Positions 35,898 to 44,533 of a stretch of DNA of 64,000 nucleotides are shown piece after piece. The stretch comes from Paraburkholderia solisilvae (lineage in GTDB: Bacteria > Pseudomonadota > Gammaproteobacteria > Burkholderiales > Burkholderiaceae): positions 110,563-174,562 of the forward strand of contig NZ_CADIKF010000006.1 of the NCBI RefSeq assembly GCF_902859875.1, read 5' to 3'. A model generated the notes under the pieces. It did no database searches. It was given only the letters and a program-made list of their open reading frames with translations, and was not told the origin of the DNA. How positions within the stretch are numbered: position 1 is the first letter of the stretch; every line of letters begins with the position of its first letter. The translations under genes and the position numbers were made by a program.

Positions 35898-36743
35898 TCA
35901 ATGCGACATCAGCACCGGCACCGTCATCGATTCGAGCAGCGTGCGCGTCGCGCCGCCGAGCACGCGTTCCTGCGCCCGCGGATGACCGAATGCGCCCATC
36001 ACGAGCAGGTCCGCGTGCAGGTCGGCGACGCGGTTCAGCAGCGTCGCGCCGGTGCTCACGCCGGCGACGGCCGGCGTCGTCGAGAACGATGCGCGGATGC
36101 CGTGGCGCTCGAGGAACGCGGCCACGTCGATCGACACGGGCGGTTCGCCGTGCGTTCCGTCGCCGTGTGCATGCCGCTCGACCGACTCGATCGTCGCGAA
36201 ACGCGCACGCCTGATGAGCGGGAGCGAGTCGGACAGTGCGCGCGCCGCTTCACGGCTGCCGTCCCACGCGACCACGACGTTTTCGCCGAGCGTCGCAATC
36301 TCGCCCGCATACGGCAGGACGAGCGCCGGGCGGCCGCATTCCATCAACAGGTCTTCGATGAAGTGCCGGGCGACATACGCCGCCGGATCTTCCGGATCGC
36401 GCTGGCCGAGCACCAGCAGATCCGCATGGCGCGCGTGCAGCGTCGCGATCTCGACGGCCGGCCCGGGCGGCGCGCGCCATTCGACGCGGTCGCAGCCGGC
36501 GCGCTGCGCGGCGTCGTGAAACGCGGTTTGCGCGTGCAATTGCCGTTGCATGTGCTGTTCTTCGAGCGTGGATAGCTGCATGCTGTCGTCCATCCTGAAC
36601 AGCGGCTGAAACAGGTCCTGGCTCACCACATAGAGCCCGATCAGATGCGCGTCGAAGCGCTGCGCGAGATCGAGCGCGACGGCCACCCGCGCCGCGCAGC
36701 GACGGCTATCGTCGATATGGACCAGCAAGGTCTTGTAGCTCAT
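35898..36743 (-). CDS. Tandem universal stress protein (two UspA domains)
   Basis: A 281-residue cytosolic protein. Domain 1 starts YKTLLVHIDDSRRCAARV; domain 2 starts at ENVVVAWDGSREAARAL and ends with the nucleotide motif MGAFGHPRAQERVLGGATRTLL. AAGGAAC lies before the ATG. The start overlaps the stop of the preceding Usp gene by four bases (ATGA). Paired Usp domains are common in low-oxygen regulons of beta-proteobacteria. Last gene of a three-Usp transcript. Confidence 0.9.
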   Translation of the reverse strand: MSYKTLLVHIDDSRRCAARVAVALDLAQRFDAHLIGLYVVSQDLFQPLFRMDDSMQLSTLEEQHMQRQLHAQTAFHDAAQRAGCDRVEWRAPPGPAVEIATLHARHADLLVLGQRDPEDPAAYVARHFIEDLLMECGRPALVLPYAGEIATLGENVVVAWDGSREAARALSDSLPLIRRARFATIESVERHAHGDGTHGEPPVSIDVAAFLERHGIRASFSTTPAVAGVSTGATLLNRVADLHADLLVMGAFGHPRAQERVLGGATRTLLESMTVPVLMSH

Positions 36744-37243
36744 GAGCGTTCCTTTTCTGCGGGGGATGAGGCGGTGTCGCCGCCGTCGGGCAGCAGCGCG
36801 CCCGCGGGAATCAGCAGGACCGGGCACGGCGCGTCGCGCACCACCCGTTCCGCGACGCTGCCGAGCACGAGACGCCGGAAGCCGCGGCGCCCGTGCGTGC
36901 CCATCACGATCAGATCGGCGTGGCATTCGAGCGCCGACAACTGGATGCGCTGCGCGATGTCTTCGCTGGGCGCCGACGTATCGACGATGCGCGGGTTGCC
37001 GTTGATGCGCAGCGTCGCCATCCGGTCGCGCGCGTCGGCGATCACGCGTTCGCCGTCGTCGCGCAGCGCGTCGCGCAACGGCACTGGATTGAAGCCGGGC
37101 GTGCCGAACGCGATGCCCGGCATATCGATCACGTAAAGCGGGTGCAGCAGCGCCTGGTTTTCGCGCGCGAGGCGCAGCGCCACATCGAGCGCCTGGTGCG
37201 ACGTTTCGCTGCCGTCGAGTGCGACAAGAATGCTTGAATACAT
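36740..37243 (-). CDS. Single-domain universal stress protein UspA
   Basis: A 167-residue protein beginning MYSSILVALDGSETS. The ATP-binding signature is MGTHGRRGFRRLVLGSVAERV (G-x2-G-x9-G-S). Residues 150-167 are a polar tail. A strong GGAGGGG ribosome site precedes the ATG. Middle gene of the Usp operon, 69 bases after the first. Confidence 0.92.
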   Translation of the reverse strand: MYSSILVALDGSETSHQALDVALRLARENQALLHPLYVIDMPGIAFGTPGFNPVPLRDALRDDGERVIADARDRMATLRINGNPRIVDTSAPSEDIAQRIQLSALECHADLIVMGTHGRRGFRRLVLGSVAERVVRDAPCPVLLIPAGALLPDGGDTASSPAEKERS

Positions 37244-37312
37244 GAGGTCCCCTCCATGCGGAATGCGGCTGCCGTATCCGTTCGCCGCGCTTTCCGGCGG
37301 CGTATTGCGCGT

Positions 37313-38152
37313 CTAACGCGACATCAGCACGGGCAGGGTCATCGTTTGCAGCAGCGTGCGCGTGGCGCCGCCCATCACCAGCTCGCGCCAGCGCGAGTGG
37401 CCGTAGGCGCCCATCACGATCATGTCGCAGCCCTGGTTGTGCGCGGTCGACAGCAGCACGTCGCCGACCGGCGTGTCCTTGTTCGTGTCGACTTCGAGCA
37501 CGTCGACGGCCGCGTCGTGGCGCGCCAGGGTCAGCGCGATATCCGCGCCGCAAAAACGCTCGCCTGGCGGCTCCCCGGCGCTGCCGCGCACCGTCAGGAC
37601 CGTGCACTTCTTCGCGCGCGACAGAAACGGCACCGCGTCATACGCGGCACGCGCGGCTTCGCGGCCGCTGTCCCACGCGATCAGAATCCGCTCGCCGATC
37701 GTCGATGGCGTGCCTGCATACGGCAGCACCAGCACCGGCCGTCCGGCCGCCATCACCGTGTATTCGACGAAGTTGTCGTCGATATACGACTCGGGGTCGC
37801 CTGGATCGGTCTGGCCGAGAATCACGAGATCGGCGTAGCGCGCGTGTTGCGGCACGCTTGTATTGGCGGGCTGGTTCGGGCTGACGAAGCGCGCATCGAT
37901 GTGCGCGCGCCGCGTTTCCGCGTGGAACACCCGTTCGAGTGCGCCGCGCTGCTGCTCGCGCCGCCGCTCGTGCGTCGCGTAGTAGTCGGCGGTGCCTGCC
38001 ATCACGAAGAACGCGCGGGAATCGGGTTCGTACGTCGCGTAGAGGCCTGTCAGATGCGCGCCGAAATGTCGCGCGAGTTGCAGCGCGGCATCGAGCCGGC
38101 GCGGGGTACGTTCGCTGTTGTCCAGATGGACGAGAAGGCTCTTGTAGCTCAT
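37313..38152 (-). CDS. Tandem universal stress protein (two UspA domains)
   Basis: A 279-residue protein similar throughout to the Usp at 35898-36743: domain 1 starts YKSLLVHLDNSERTP; domain 2 has ERILIAWDSGREAARAAY and ends MGAYGHSRWRELVMGGATRTLL. GGAG lies eight bases before the ATG. First gene of the operon; an FNR-like box at 38232-38245 is 80 bases upstream. A duplication gave the two tandem-Usp genes. Confidence 0.9.
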   Translation of the reverse strand: MSYKSLLVHLDNSERTPRRLDAALQLARHFGAHLTGLYATYEPDSRAFFVMAGTADYYATHERRREQQRGALERVFHAETRRAHIDARFVSPNQPANTSVPQHARYADLVILGQTDPGDPESYIDDNFVEYTVMAAGRPVLVLPYAGTPSTIGERILIAWDSGREAARAAYDAVPFLSRAKKCTVLTVRGSAGEPPGERFCGADIALTLARHDAAVDVLEVDTNKDTPVGDVLLSTAHNQGCDMIVMGAYGHSRWRELVMGGATRTLLQTMTLPVLMSR

Positions 38153-38231
38153 CGCAGTGGCTCCGTCGCAAGCGCCGGGCGGATCGGCCGCCGGCCTTCA
38201 TTCGAGTCTATGTAACGTGGCGCGCGCCGCG

Positions 38232-38245
38232 TTGACGCAGATCAA
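38232..38245 (-). promoter_or_regulatory. FNR/ANR-like box upstream of the Usp operon
   Basis: TTGACGCAGATCAA has one mismatch to TTGAT-N4-ATCAA, centred about 86 bases before the Usp ATG. It lies in the 256-base divergent spacer shared with the alcohol dehydrogenase. Confidence 0.72.
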
Positions 38246-38304
38246 GCGCCGTTGCGGCGCGGCGCGCTTGCGCGCTGGTCGCGCGGCGGCGTGGGCGGAC
38301 GCGT

Positions 38305-38318
38305 TTGACCGAGGTCAA
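38305..38318 (+). promoter_or_regulatory. FNR/ANR-like box upstream of alcohol dehydrogenase
   Basis: TTGACCGAGGTCAA is symmetrical at both ends, centred about 97 bases before the dehydrogenase ATG. Confidence 0.7.
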
Positions 38319-38357
38319 GGCCGCCGCGCGCGTGCGGCCTACACTGGCTGCAGCACC

Positions 38358-38387
38358 TGCATGAACGTGCATGAACCTGCATGGACC
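38358..38387. repeat. Ten-base tandem repeat, 3 copies
   Basis: TGCATGAACG, TGCATGAACC and TGCATGGACC follow each other in the probable 5' leader of the alcohol dehydrogenase, 21 bases before its ATG. Each unit contains an ATG, but none opens a useful frame. Confidence 0.7.
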
Positions 38388-38408
38388 TCAGCGAACGGAG
38401 AACCAGTC

Positions 38409-39449
38409 ATGAAAGCACTCGTTTATCACGGGCCGGACAACAAGTCGCTCGACGATCGGCCGATGCCGGAACTCGCGGCGCCGACCGATGCGATCGTCAA
38501 GGTCACGCGCACGACGATTTGCGGGACCGATCTGCACATCCTGAAGGGCGACGTGCCGACCTGCGAGCCGGGCCGCATTCTCGGCCACGAGGGCGTCGGC
38601 ATCGTGCATAGCGTCGGGGCAGCGGTGCAAGGGCTCGCGGTTGGCGATCACGTGCTGATTTCGTGCATCTCGTCGTGCGGGCAATGCGACTATTGCCGGC
38701 GCGGCATGTATTCGCATTGCACGACCGGCGGCTGGATTCTCGGCAACCGCATCGACGGCACGCAGGCGGAATACGTGCGCATTCCGCACGCGCAGACGAG
38801 CCTGTACCGCATTCCTGCCGGCCTCGACGAGGAAGCGCTGGTGATGCTGTCGGACATTCTGCCGACCGGCTTCGAATGCGGCGTGCTGAACGGAAAGGTG
38901 CAACCCGGCGGCAGCGTCGCGATTGTCGGCTCCGGTCCGATCGGCCTCGCCGCGCTATTGACCGCGCAGTTCTACTCGCCCGCGCAGATCGTGATGATCG
39001 ATCGCGACCCGAACCGCCTCGAAGTCGCGCAGCAGTTCGGCGCGACCGGTTGTATCGATGCGAGCCGGCAGGACGCGGTTGCCGAAGTGATGCGGCTGAC
39101 CGACGGCGTCGGCGTCGATTGCGCGATCGAGGCGGTCGGCGTGCCGGCGACGTTCGAGTTGTGCACGTCGCTGGTCGCGCCGGGCGGTGTGGTCGCGAAT
39201 GTCGGCGTGCATGGCCTGAAGGCGGATTTGCATCTCGAGAAGCTGTGGGATCGCAATGTTGCGATCACGACGCGCCTCGTCGATACGGTCAGCACGCCGA
39301 TGCTGCTGAAGACCGTGCGCGCCGGAAAGCTCGACCCGCGGCGACTGATCACGCATCGCTTCCCGCTTACGCAAGCGCTCGATGCATACGATACGTTCAG
39401 CCGCGCGGCGGACACGCACGCGCTGAAGGTGGTGATCGAAGTCGGCTGA
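38409..39449 (+). CDS. Zinc-dependent alcohol dehydrogenase
   Basis: A 346-residue MDR-family dehydrogenase. Catalytic zinc site: C in TICGTDLH, H and E in GHEGVG. The structural-zinc segment CSSCGQCDYCRRGMYSHC contains the four-cysteine pattern. The NAD-binding loop is VAIVGSGPIGLAA with D in MIDRDPNRL. It resembles low-oxygen-induced alcohol or short-chain aldehyde-forming dehydrogenases. GGAG precedes the ATG. Divergent from the Usp operon under its own FNR-like box. The likely role is NADH re-oxidation or alcohol use at low oxygen. Confidence 0.92.
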   Translation: MKALVYHGPDNKSLDDRPMPELAAPTDAIVKVTRTTICGTDLHILKGDVPTCEPGRILGHEGVGIVHSVGAAVQGLAVGDHVLISCISSCGQCDYCRRGMYSHCTTGGWILGNRIDGTQAEYVRIPHAQTSLYRIPAGLDEEALVMLSDILPTGFECGVLNGKVQPGGSVAIVGSGPIGLAALLTAQFYSPAQIVMIDRDPNRLEVAQQFGATGCIDASRQDAVAEVMRLTDGVGVDCAIEAVGVPATFELCTSLVAPGGVVANVGVHGLKADLHLEKLWDRNVAITTRLVDTVSTPMLLKTVRAGKLDPRRLITHRFPLTQALDAYDTFSRAADTHALKVVIEVG

Positions 39450-39540
39450 ATTCGCCTTGCACCGCGGGTCGGTTGTGAGGCGGCGACGCGAACGGCTCAT
39501 GCCTTGGCGGCGCACCCGTGTTTATCGAAGGGATTGCACG

Positions 39541-40068
39541 ATGCAGGTCAATCGGAAGGCGCTGGTCGTTTATTACTCGCGAAGCGGCACCACCAGCCGG
39601 CTTGCGGACGTGCTGGCCGGGATGCTGCCCGCCGATTGCGAGCCGATCCGCGAGCGGGCAGGGCCGGCGCGGCGTGAAGGCGTGCGCGGCTTTGCGCGGT
39701 CGATTGCCGATGTGGTCTGGCGCCGGCGCGTGGAACTGGAGCCGTCGTGGTTCGACGTGTCGCGCTACGAGATTGTCGTGATCGGCACGCCGGTGTGGGC
39801 GAACTGCGCGTGTGCGCCGGTGGCGACGTGGCTCGCGGAGCACGCGCGGCAGTTGCGGCACGTCGCATTCTTTTGCAGCGAAGGCAGCCACGGCAGCGAG
39901 AAGGCCTTTACGCAGATGAGCCAGCTTGCCCGCATCTCACCGGTTGCGACCTGCGCGGTGAGCGCGCGCGATTTGCACACGATGCGCGACTACGCGCTGC
40001 TCAATGCGTTTGCGGCGAAGGTACGCCGCCGGCTTGCCGCGCTGGAGACAATCGAGTGGACGTTGTAG
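39541..40068 (+). CDS. Flavodoxin-family protein
   Basis: A 175-residue protein with the flavodoxin FMN phosphate loop YYSRSGTTSRLADVL at residues 11-25 and a later FMN-contact loop VIGTPVWANCACAPVATWL. AAGGGA lies upstream of the ATG. Probably an FMN electron carrier or quinone reductase. It is 91 bases after the dehydrogenase on the same strand, plausibly in the same transcript. Confidence 0.85.
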   Translation: MQVNRKALVVYYSRSGTTSRLADVLAGMLPADCEPIRERAGPARREGVRGFARSIADVVWRRRVELEPSWFDVSRYEIVVIGTPVWANCACAPVATWLAEHARQLRHVAFFCSEGSHGSEKAFTQMSQLARISPVATCAVSARDLHTMRDYALLNAFAAKVRRRLAALETIEWTL

Positions 40069-40073
40069 CCGGG

Positions 40074-40607
40074 ATGGCGCGCGGGGCGCGCGCCTTTCGC
40101 AGAGCGTCCGTTTCAGGCGAACCGCTTGCGCGGCGTGGTCGCCTCGCGGGCTTCGCGCGCGTGCTGGCAGGCGCTGTCTGCGCGGCAGGCATGACGGGTT
40201 GCACGTTGCCGCTCTTCGCCTCTCATGCGCAAAATCGCGCCGCCTCTTTCCGGCAAACCGAAATCGAACTCGCACAGGCGCGCGAACAGGCGTCGTTCGT
40301 CTGCGCGGACGAGGATGCGTGCGACCGCACCTGGGAACGCGTACAGACCTACGTCGAACAGCATTCGGCCACGCGGATCGTGCGCATCAGCGACACCGCG
40401 ATCGAGACCGGAATGCCGCATCAGTTCGGCGTCGCGTATTTCTGGGCGGAACGAACGCGCGATAGCGACGGCGCAACGCATATCCGTCTGAAGGGCATGT
40501 GCCGCGGCATGTACACGAGCGACGGCGGCCCGGGCTGGACCTATGCGACCTGCGCCACGCAGATCGCCGCGGCGGAGTCGGGGTTTCGCGATGCGGTGCG
40601 GGGGTGA
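40074..40607 (+). CDS. Putative lipoprotein of unknown function
   Basis: A 177-residue protein starting five bases after the flavodoxin stop. A basic N-terminus and hydrophobic stretch end at a possible lipobox MTGC (cysteine near residue 43), so the real start may be further in. The mature part has several cysteines (FVCADEDACDRTW, LKGMCRGMY, YATCATQ) that could form disulfides. No family recognised. The stop codon lies inside a 20-bp tandem repeat. Confidence 0.65.
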   Translation: MARGARAFRRASVSGEPLARRGRLAGFARVLAGAVCAAGMTGCTLPLFASHAQNRAASFRQTEIELAQAREQASFVCADEDACDRTWERVQTYVEQHSATRIVRISDTAIETGMPHQFGVAYFWAERTRDSDGATHIRLKGMCRGMYTSDGGPGWTYATCATQIAAAESGFRDAVRG

Positions 40608-40648
40608 AGCGTCGCGGTGCGGGGTTAAGCATCGCGGTGCGGGGTTAA
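40588..40648. repeat. Twenty-base tandem repeat, 3 copies
   Basis: Three units of GC(G/A)TCGCGGTGCGGGGTTAA type run from the last codons of the lipoprotein gene into the spacer before the convergent YoaK gene. The first unit contains the lipoprotein stop codon, so unit loss or gain could alter the C-terminus. Confidence 0.75.
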
Positions 40649-40659
40649 GCATCGGATAA

Positions 40660-41373
40660 TCACTGAACCGCATTGGCCGTACGGCGCTGTGTCGACAGGA
40701 GATCGCAGACGATCAGCACGAGCAGCGCCGCGGGCACCACGAACGGAAACCAGAACAGGTCGGTGAGTTCCGCGCCCGCGCCTGCGCCGATGCTATAGCT
40801 GAGCCATGCGAGACCCGGCATCAGCACTTCCTTCAGTTCCGGGCGCTTCGCCGGCGCCTGGCCGGCTGCCGGCGGGCGCCGCGCGGCGGGAATCAGATAG
40901 CGCCCCACCAGCGCATCGGAAAACTTCACCATATTGTTGGTCACGACAATCGTTTGCAGCGACACGCCGCCGAACCGCGAGATCGTCTCGCCCTGCATCG
41001 CCATGGCGAGCGCGAGCAGCGGCAATTCGAACATCGGTTGTGCCGGATGAAGCAGGCGCACGACGCCCGCGACGATCAGTAGCCCCGCCATCAGCACCAG
41101 TTCGAGCGGCGGCCGGCGCAAATGCCAGCGCACGAGGCTCGAGATCACGCCGCCGATAAAGAACAGCCCGACCGCGAAGCCGATCGTGCCGAAGCGCGCC
41201 CATTGCGCTTTCGCGAGCGTGAGGCCGAGCTGAACCGTATTGCCGGTCATGATGCCTGGATAGATTCCGCCGAAGTCCTTGAATCCGATTACTTCGACGT
41301 AGCCGGCGACCGCCGATAGCCCGGCGACGCGCCGCAACAGGACGGCCAGTGAAGTTTCGGCTGGCGTGTTCAT
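40660..41373 (-). CDS. YoaK/DUF1275 family membrane protein, paralogue 2
   Basis: A 237-residue protein with about six transmembrane segments, closely similar to the copy at 18477-19196: the segments around GIYPGIMTGNTVQ, HLRRPPLEL, LLHPAQPM and MQGETISRFGGVSLQT are identical or nearly so. Its ATG overlaps the TGA of the upstream CoA-transferase by four bases, so it is translationally coupled to the oxalate operon. That suggests a link to oxalate or a related carboxylate, for example transport; this is inference only. Confidence 0.88.
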   Translation of the reverse strand: MNTPAETSLAVLLRRVAGLSAVAGYVEVIGFKDFGGIYPGIMTGNTVQLGLTLAKAQWARFGTIGFAVGLFFIGGVISSLVRWHLRRPPLELVLMAGLLIVAGVVRLLHPAQPMFELPLLALAMAMQGETISRFGGVSLQTIVVTNNMVKFSDALVGRYLIPAARRPPAAGQAPAKRPELKEVLMPGLAWLSYSIGAGAGAELTDLFWFPFVVPAALLVLIVCDLLSTQRRTANAVQ

Positions 41374-42581
41374 CGTGCGATATCCGTTTGCGGGGTGGGC
41401 GGGGTGGGCTGAGCAGAAGGCAACGCGCTGAATTCTTCGCGCAGTGCGGCGCCATGCTGGTCGAGCGTCGGCGCGCCGGTGCGCACGCGCGGGTCCGGAT
41501 AGCCGCTGATCTTCACCGGGTTGCCCGGCATGCGCAGGCCGCCCGCTTCGATCAGCATGTTGCGTGCCTCGGTTTGCGGCAGTTTCGCCGCTTCCTCGAC
41601 ATTCAGCACCGGGCCGACCGGCACGCCCGCCGCGTGAATCACCTCGAGCCAGTGCGCGGCGGTTTCGCGGGACAACGCCGCTTCGAGTTCGGCTTTCAGT
41701 TGCGCTTCATGCGCGATGCGATCGGCGTTCGTTGCGAAGCGCGCGTCGGCGGCCAGCTCGGGGCGGCCGATCGCCGCGCACAGCAGACCGAACAGGTGGT
41801 CGTTGCCGCAGCAGATCACGAACGGCTTGTCGGCCGCGGCGAACACGTCGAACGGCGCCATGAACGGATGCCGGTTGCCGATGCGCTGCGGCGCGTTGCC
41901 GGTCGACACATACGACATGAAGCCGTGCTCGAGGAACGCGAGCGTCGCGTCGAACATCGCGACGTCGACGTGCGCGCCTTGGCCGGTTCGCTCCCGTGCG
42001 TACAGTGCGCTCGCGATGCCGCAGAACATGAAGACGCCGCCGCACAAGTCGGATAGCGACGTGCCGACGCGTGTCGGCGGGCCGTCGGGAAAACCGGTTT
42101 CGTCCATGATGCCGCTCATCGCCTGGACGATCGTGTCGTACGCGGGAAAGGTGGACAGCGGGCCGGTCTGACCGAAGCCCGACGACGACGCGTAAATCAG
42201 GCGCGGATTGATCTCCGCGAGCGCCTCGTACGAAAAGCCGAGCTTCGCCATCGTGCCGGGCCGGAAGTTTTCCGTGAGCACGTCGGCTTGCCGGACCATG
42301 TTCAGGAAGATCGCGCGGTCTTCATCATGCTTCAGATTGAGCACGATGCTTTCCTTGCCGCGATTCACGAAGCTGAAGTAAAGCGATTTGTCGCCGACGT
42401 ACGGGCCGTACGTGCGCGTGTCGTCGCCGTGGCCCGGCGGCTCGATCTTGATCACGCGCGCGCCGAGGTCGCACAGAATCGTCGTGCCGAACGGACCGTT
42501 CAGCACGTGCGTGAGATCGATGACCAGCAGGTCGTCGAACGGGCCTTTGCTGTTTCCTTCATGCTGCGCAGTGTGTGACAT
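41370..42581 (-). CDS. Class III CoA-transferase (CaiB/BaiF), YfdE/UctC-like
   Basis: A 403-residue family III CoA-transferase. The N-terminal Rossmann part starts LLVIDLTHVLNGPFGT; the catalytic aspartate is D178 in TSLSDLCGG. The linkers ASSSGFGQTGP and GRPELAADARFATNADRIAH are typical of the family. It is distinct from frc in the same operon and closer to YfdE/UctC, which move CoA from acetyl-CoA to oxalate. Together with frc and oxc this would prime oxalate without formyl-CoA. It starts 99 bases after oxc. Confidence 0.87.
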   Translation of the reverse strand: MSHTAQHEGNSKGPFDDLLVIDLTHVLNGPFGTTILCDLGARVIKIEPPGHGDDTRTYGPYVGDKSLYFSFVNRGKESIVLNLKHDEDRAIFLNMVRQADVLTENFRPGTMAKLGFSYEALAEINPRLIYASSSGFGQTGPLSTFPAYDTIVQAMSGIMDETGFPDGPPTRVGTSLSDLCGGVFMFCGIASALYARERTGQGAHVDVAMFDATLAFLEHGFMSYVSTGNAPQRIGNRHPFMAPFDVFAAADKPFVICCGNDHLFGLLCAAIGRPELAADARFATNADRIAHEAQLKAELEAALSRETAAHWLEVIHAAGVPVGPVLNVEEAAKLPQTEARNMLIEAGGLRMPGNPVKISGYPDPRVRTGAPTLDQHGAALREEFSALPSAQPTPPTPQTDIAR

Positions 42582-42680
42582 GAAGTCCGCCTGTTTGTTT
42601 GAGGTTCGATGTGGGGTGGATCGCGCGCCGGGCCGTTGCGCGGGTGGCGCCTCGCCCGGTGCGGATGGTCTTCGCTTCGT

Positions 42681-44399
42681 CTACGCGCCGTGCGGCTTCA
42701 CCGCGCTTTGCGGGTTCAGATTCTTCAGGTGGCCGCTTTCGGTGCCGGTCGCCGGATCGATCACGCAGTTGATCAGCGCCGGCGCGCGCGATTCGAGCGC
42801 TTCGCGCAGCGCACCGGCAAGGCTGTCCGGGCTGGTCACGTGATAGCCGGCGCCGCCGAACGCTTCGATCAGCTTCTCGTAGTGCGCGGTTTTCATCAGT
42901 ACGGTCGGCGCGGTGTCGGTGCCGCCTGCGCGATTCACGTCGTCGCCGCGATAGATGCCGCCGTTGTTGAACACGACCACGGTGACCGGCAGCCGGTAGC
43001 GGCAGATCGTCTCGAGTTCCATGCCGCTGAAGCCGAACGCGCTGTCGCCTTCGATCGCGACGACCGGGTTGCCCGACTGCACCGCCGCGCCGATCGCGTA
43101 GCCCATGCCGATGCCCATCACGCCCCAGGTGCCGGCGTCGAGACGCTTGCGCGGCGCGATCATATCGATCACATTGCGCGCGATGTCGAGCGTATTCGCG
43201 CCTTCGTTGACCACGTACACGTCGGGGCGATCGGCGAGCACATCGCGCACGGCGCGCAGCGCGCTGTAGAAGCCCATCGGTTCGGACGGCGCCGCGAGGC
43301 GCGCGGCCATCTTCTGCGCGTTCGCGGTCTTGCGCTGCGCGATTGCGTCGAGCCAGGCCGGGTCGGGCCGCACGTCGCCCTGTTCGATCCGGGCCACCAG
43401 CGACGCGACCGACGATCTGATGTCGCCGATCACCGGCGCGGCGATCGGCCGGTTGCTGTCGATTTCGGTCGGGCACACGTCGAGCTGGATGAACTTCGCG
43501 GACGGCGACCATTGCGGCGCCTTGCCGTGACCGAGCAGCCAGTTGAGCCGCGCGCCGATCAGCATGACCACGTCGGCCTGTTCGAGCACGAACGAGCGCG
43601 CGGACGCGGCGGACTGCGGATGATCGTCGCGCAGCAGGCCCTTGGCCATCGACATCGGCAGGAACGGCGCGCCGGTGCGTTCGACGAAGGTGCGCAACGT
43701 GTCGTCCGCCTGCGCGTACGCGGCGCCTTTGCCGAGAATGACGAGCGGCCGTTGCGCGTGCCGCAGCAGATCGAGCGCGCGCTCGATCGCATCGGGCGCG
43801 GGCAATTGCCGCGGCGCCGGATCGACGATGCGCACGAGCGATTGCGCGCCGGTCTGCGCATCGATCGCCGTGCGCAGCACGTCGGCGGGCAGATCGAGAT
43901 AGACGCCGCCCGGGCGGCCCGATACGGCGGTGCGGATCGCACGCGCGACCGCGATGCCGATATCTTCGGGACGGTTCACGCGATACGCGGCCTTCGCATA
44001 CGGCTTCGCGGCGTTCATCTGATCGAGTTCTTCGTAATCGCCTTGCTGCAAGTCGACGATCGCGCGGTCGCTCGAACCGCTGACGAGAATCATCGGGAAG
44101 CAGTTGGTTGTCGCGTTCGCGAGCGCGACGAGGCCGTTCAGAAAGCCCGGCGCGGAGACCGTCAGACAGATGCCGGGGCGCTGCGTCAGATAGCCGGTAA
44201 TCGCAGCTGCGTTGCCGGCGGATTGCTCGTGCCGGAAGCCGAGATAGCGGATGCCGCTCGCTTGCGCGAGCCGTGCGAGGTCGGTGACCGGAATGCCGAC
44301 CACGCCGTAGATCGTGTCGATGTGATTGAGCTTCAGCGCATCGACGAAGAGATGGAAGCCGTCGGTTTGCGCGGACGGTTCCGTTGCGGTTGTGACCAT
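42681..44399 (-). CDS. oxc: Oxalyl-CoA decarboxylase
   Basis: A 572-residue thiamine-diphosphate enzyme that decarboxylates oxalyl-CoA to formyl-CoA. TPP-activating glutamate in GFRHEQSAGNAAA (about residue 55); central domain with LVILGKGAAYAQADD; TPP/Mg motif EGDSAFGFSGMELETICRYRLPVTVVVFNNGG (split here by GD at its start and NN at its end). YRGDD and the basic C-terminal ATGTESGHLKNLNP tail are specific for Oxc, where the tail folds over the CoA ester. The ATG at 44399 was preferred because TGAGG lies six bases upstream; a start four codons earlier has none. Confidence 0.94.
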   Translation of the reverse strand: MVTTATEPSAQTDGFHLFVDALKLNHIDTIYGVVGIPVTDLARLAQASGIRYLGFRHEQSAGNAAAITGYLTQRPGICLTVSAPGFLNGLVALANATTNCFPMILVSGSSDRAIVDLQQGDYEELDQMNAAKPYAKAAYRVNRPEDIGIAVARAIRTAVSGRPGGVYLDLPADVLRTAIDAQTGAQSLVRIVDPAPRQLPAPDAIERALDLLRHAQRPLVILGKGAAYAQADDTLRTFVERTGAPFLPMSMAKGLLRDDHPQSAASARSFVLEQADVVMLIGARLNWLLGHGKAPQWSPSAKFIQLDVCPTEIDSNRPIAAPVIGDIRSSVASLVARIEQGDVRPDPAWLDAIAQRKTANAQKMAARLAAPSEPMGFYSALRAVRDVLADRPDVYVVNEGANTLDIARNVIDMIAPRKRLDAGTWGVMGIGMGYAIGAAVQSGNPVVAIEGDSAFGFSGMELETICRYRLPVTVVVFNNGGIYRGDDVNRAGGTDTAPTVLMKTAHYEKLIEAFGGAGYHVTSPDSLAGALREALESRAPALINCVIDPATGTESGHLKNLNPQSAVKPHGA

Positions 44400-44533
44400 G
44401 GAATGCCTCATCAGGTGAGCCGCGCGGTTTAAGCGCGGTTGGGCTGCGTTGCGGCACGCTCACCGCGGCTACGGGGAGGGCGTGGGCGGTGCCGCATGCG
44501 CGGCCAGGGTCGGACTCAGACTCGGGCCAGGGC

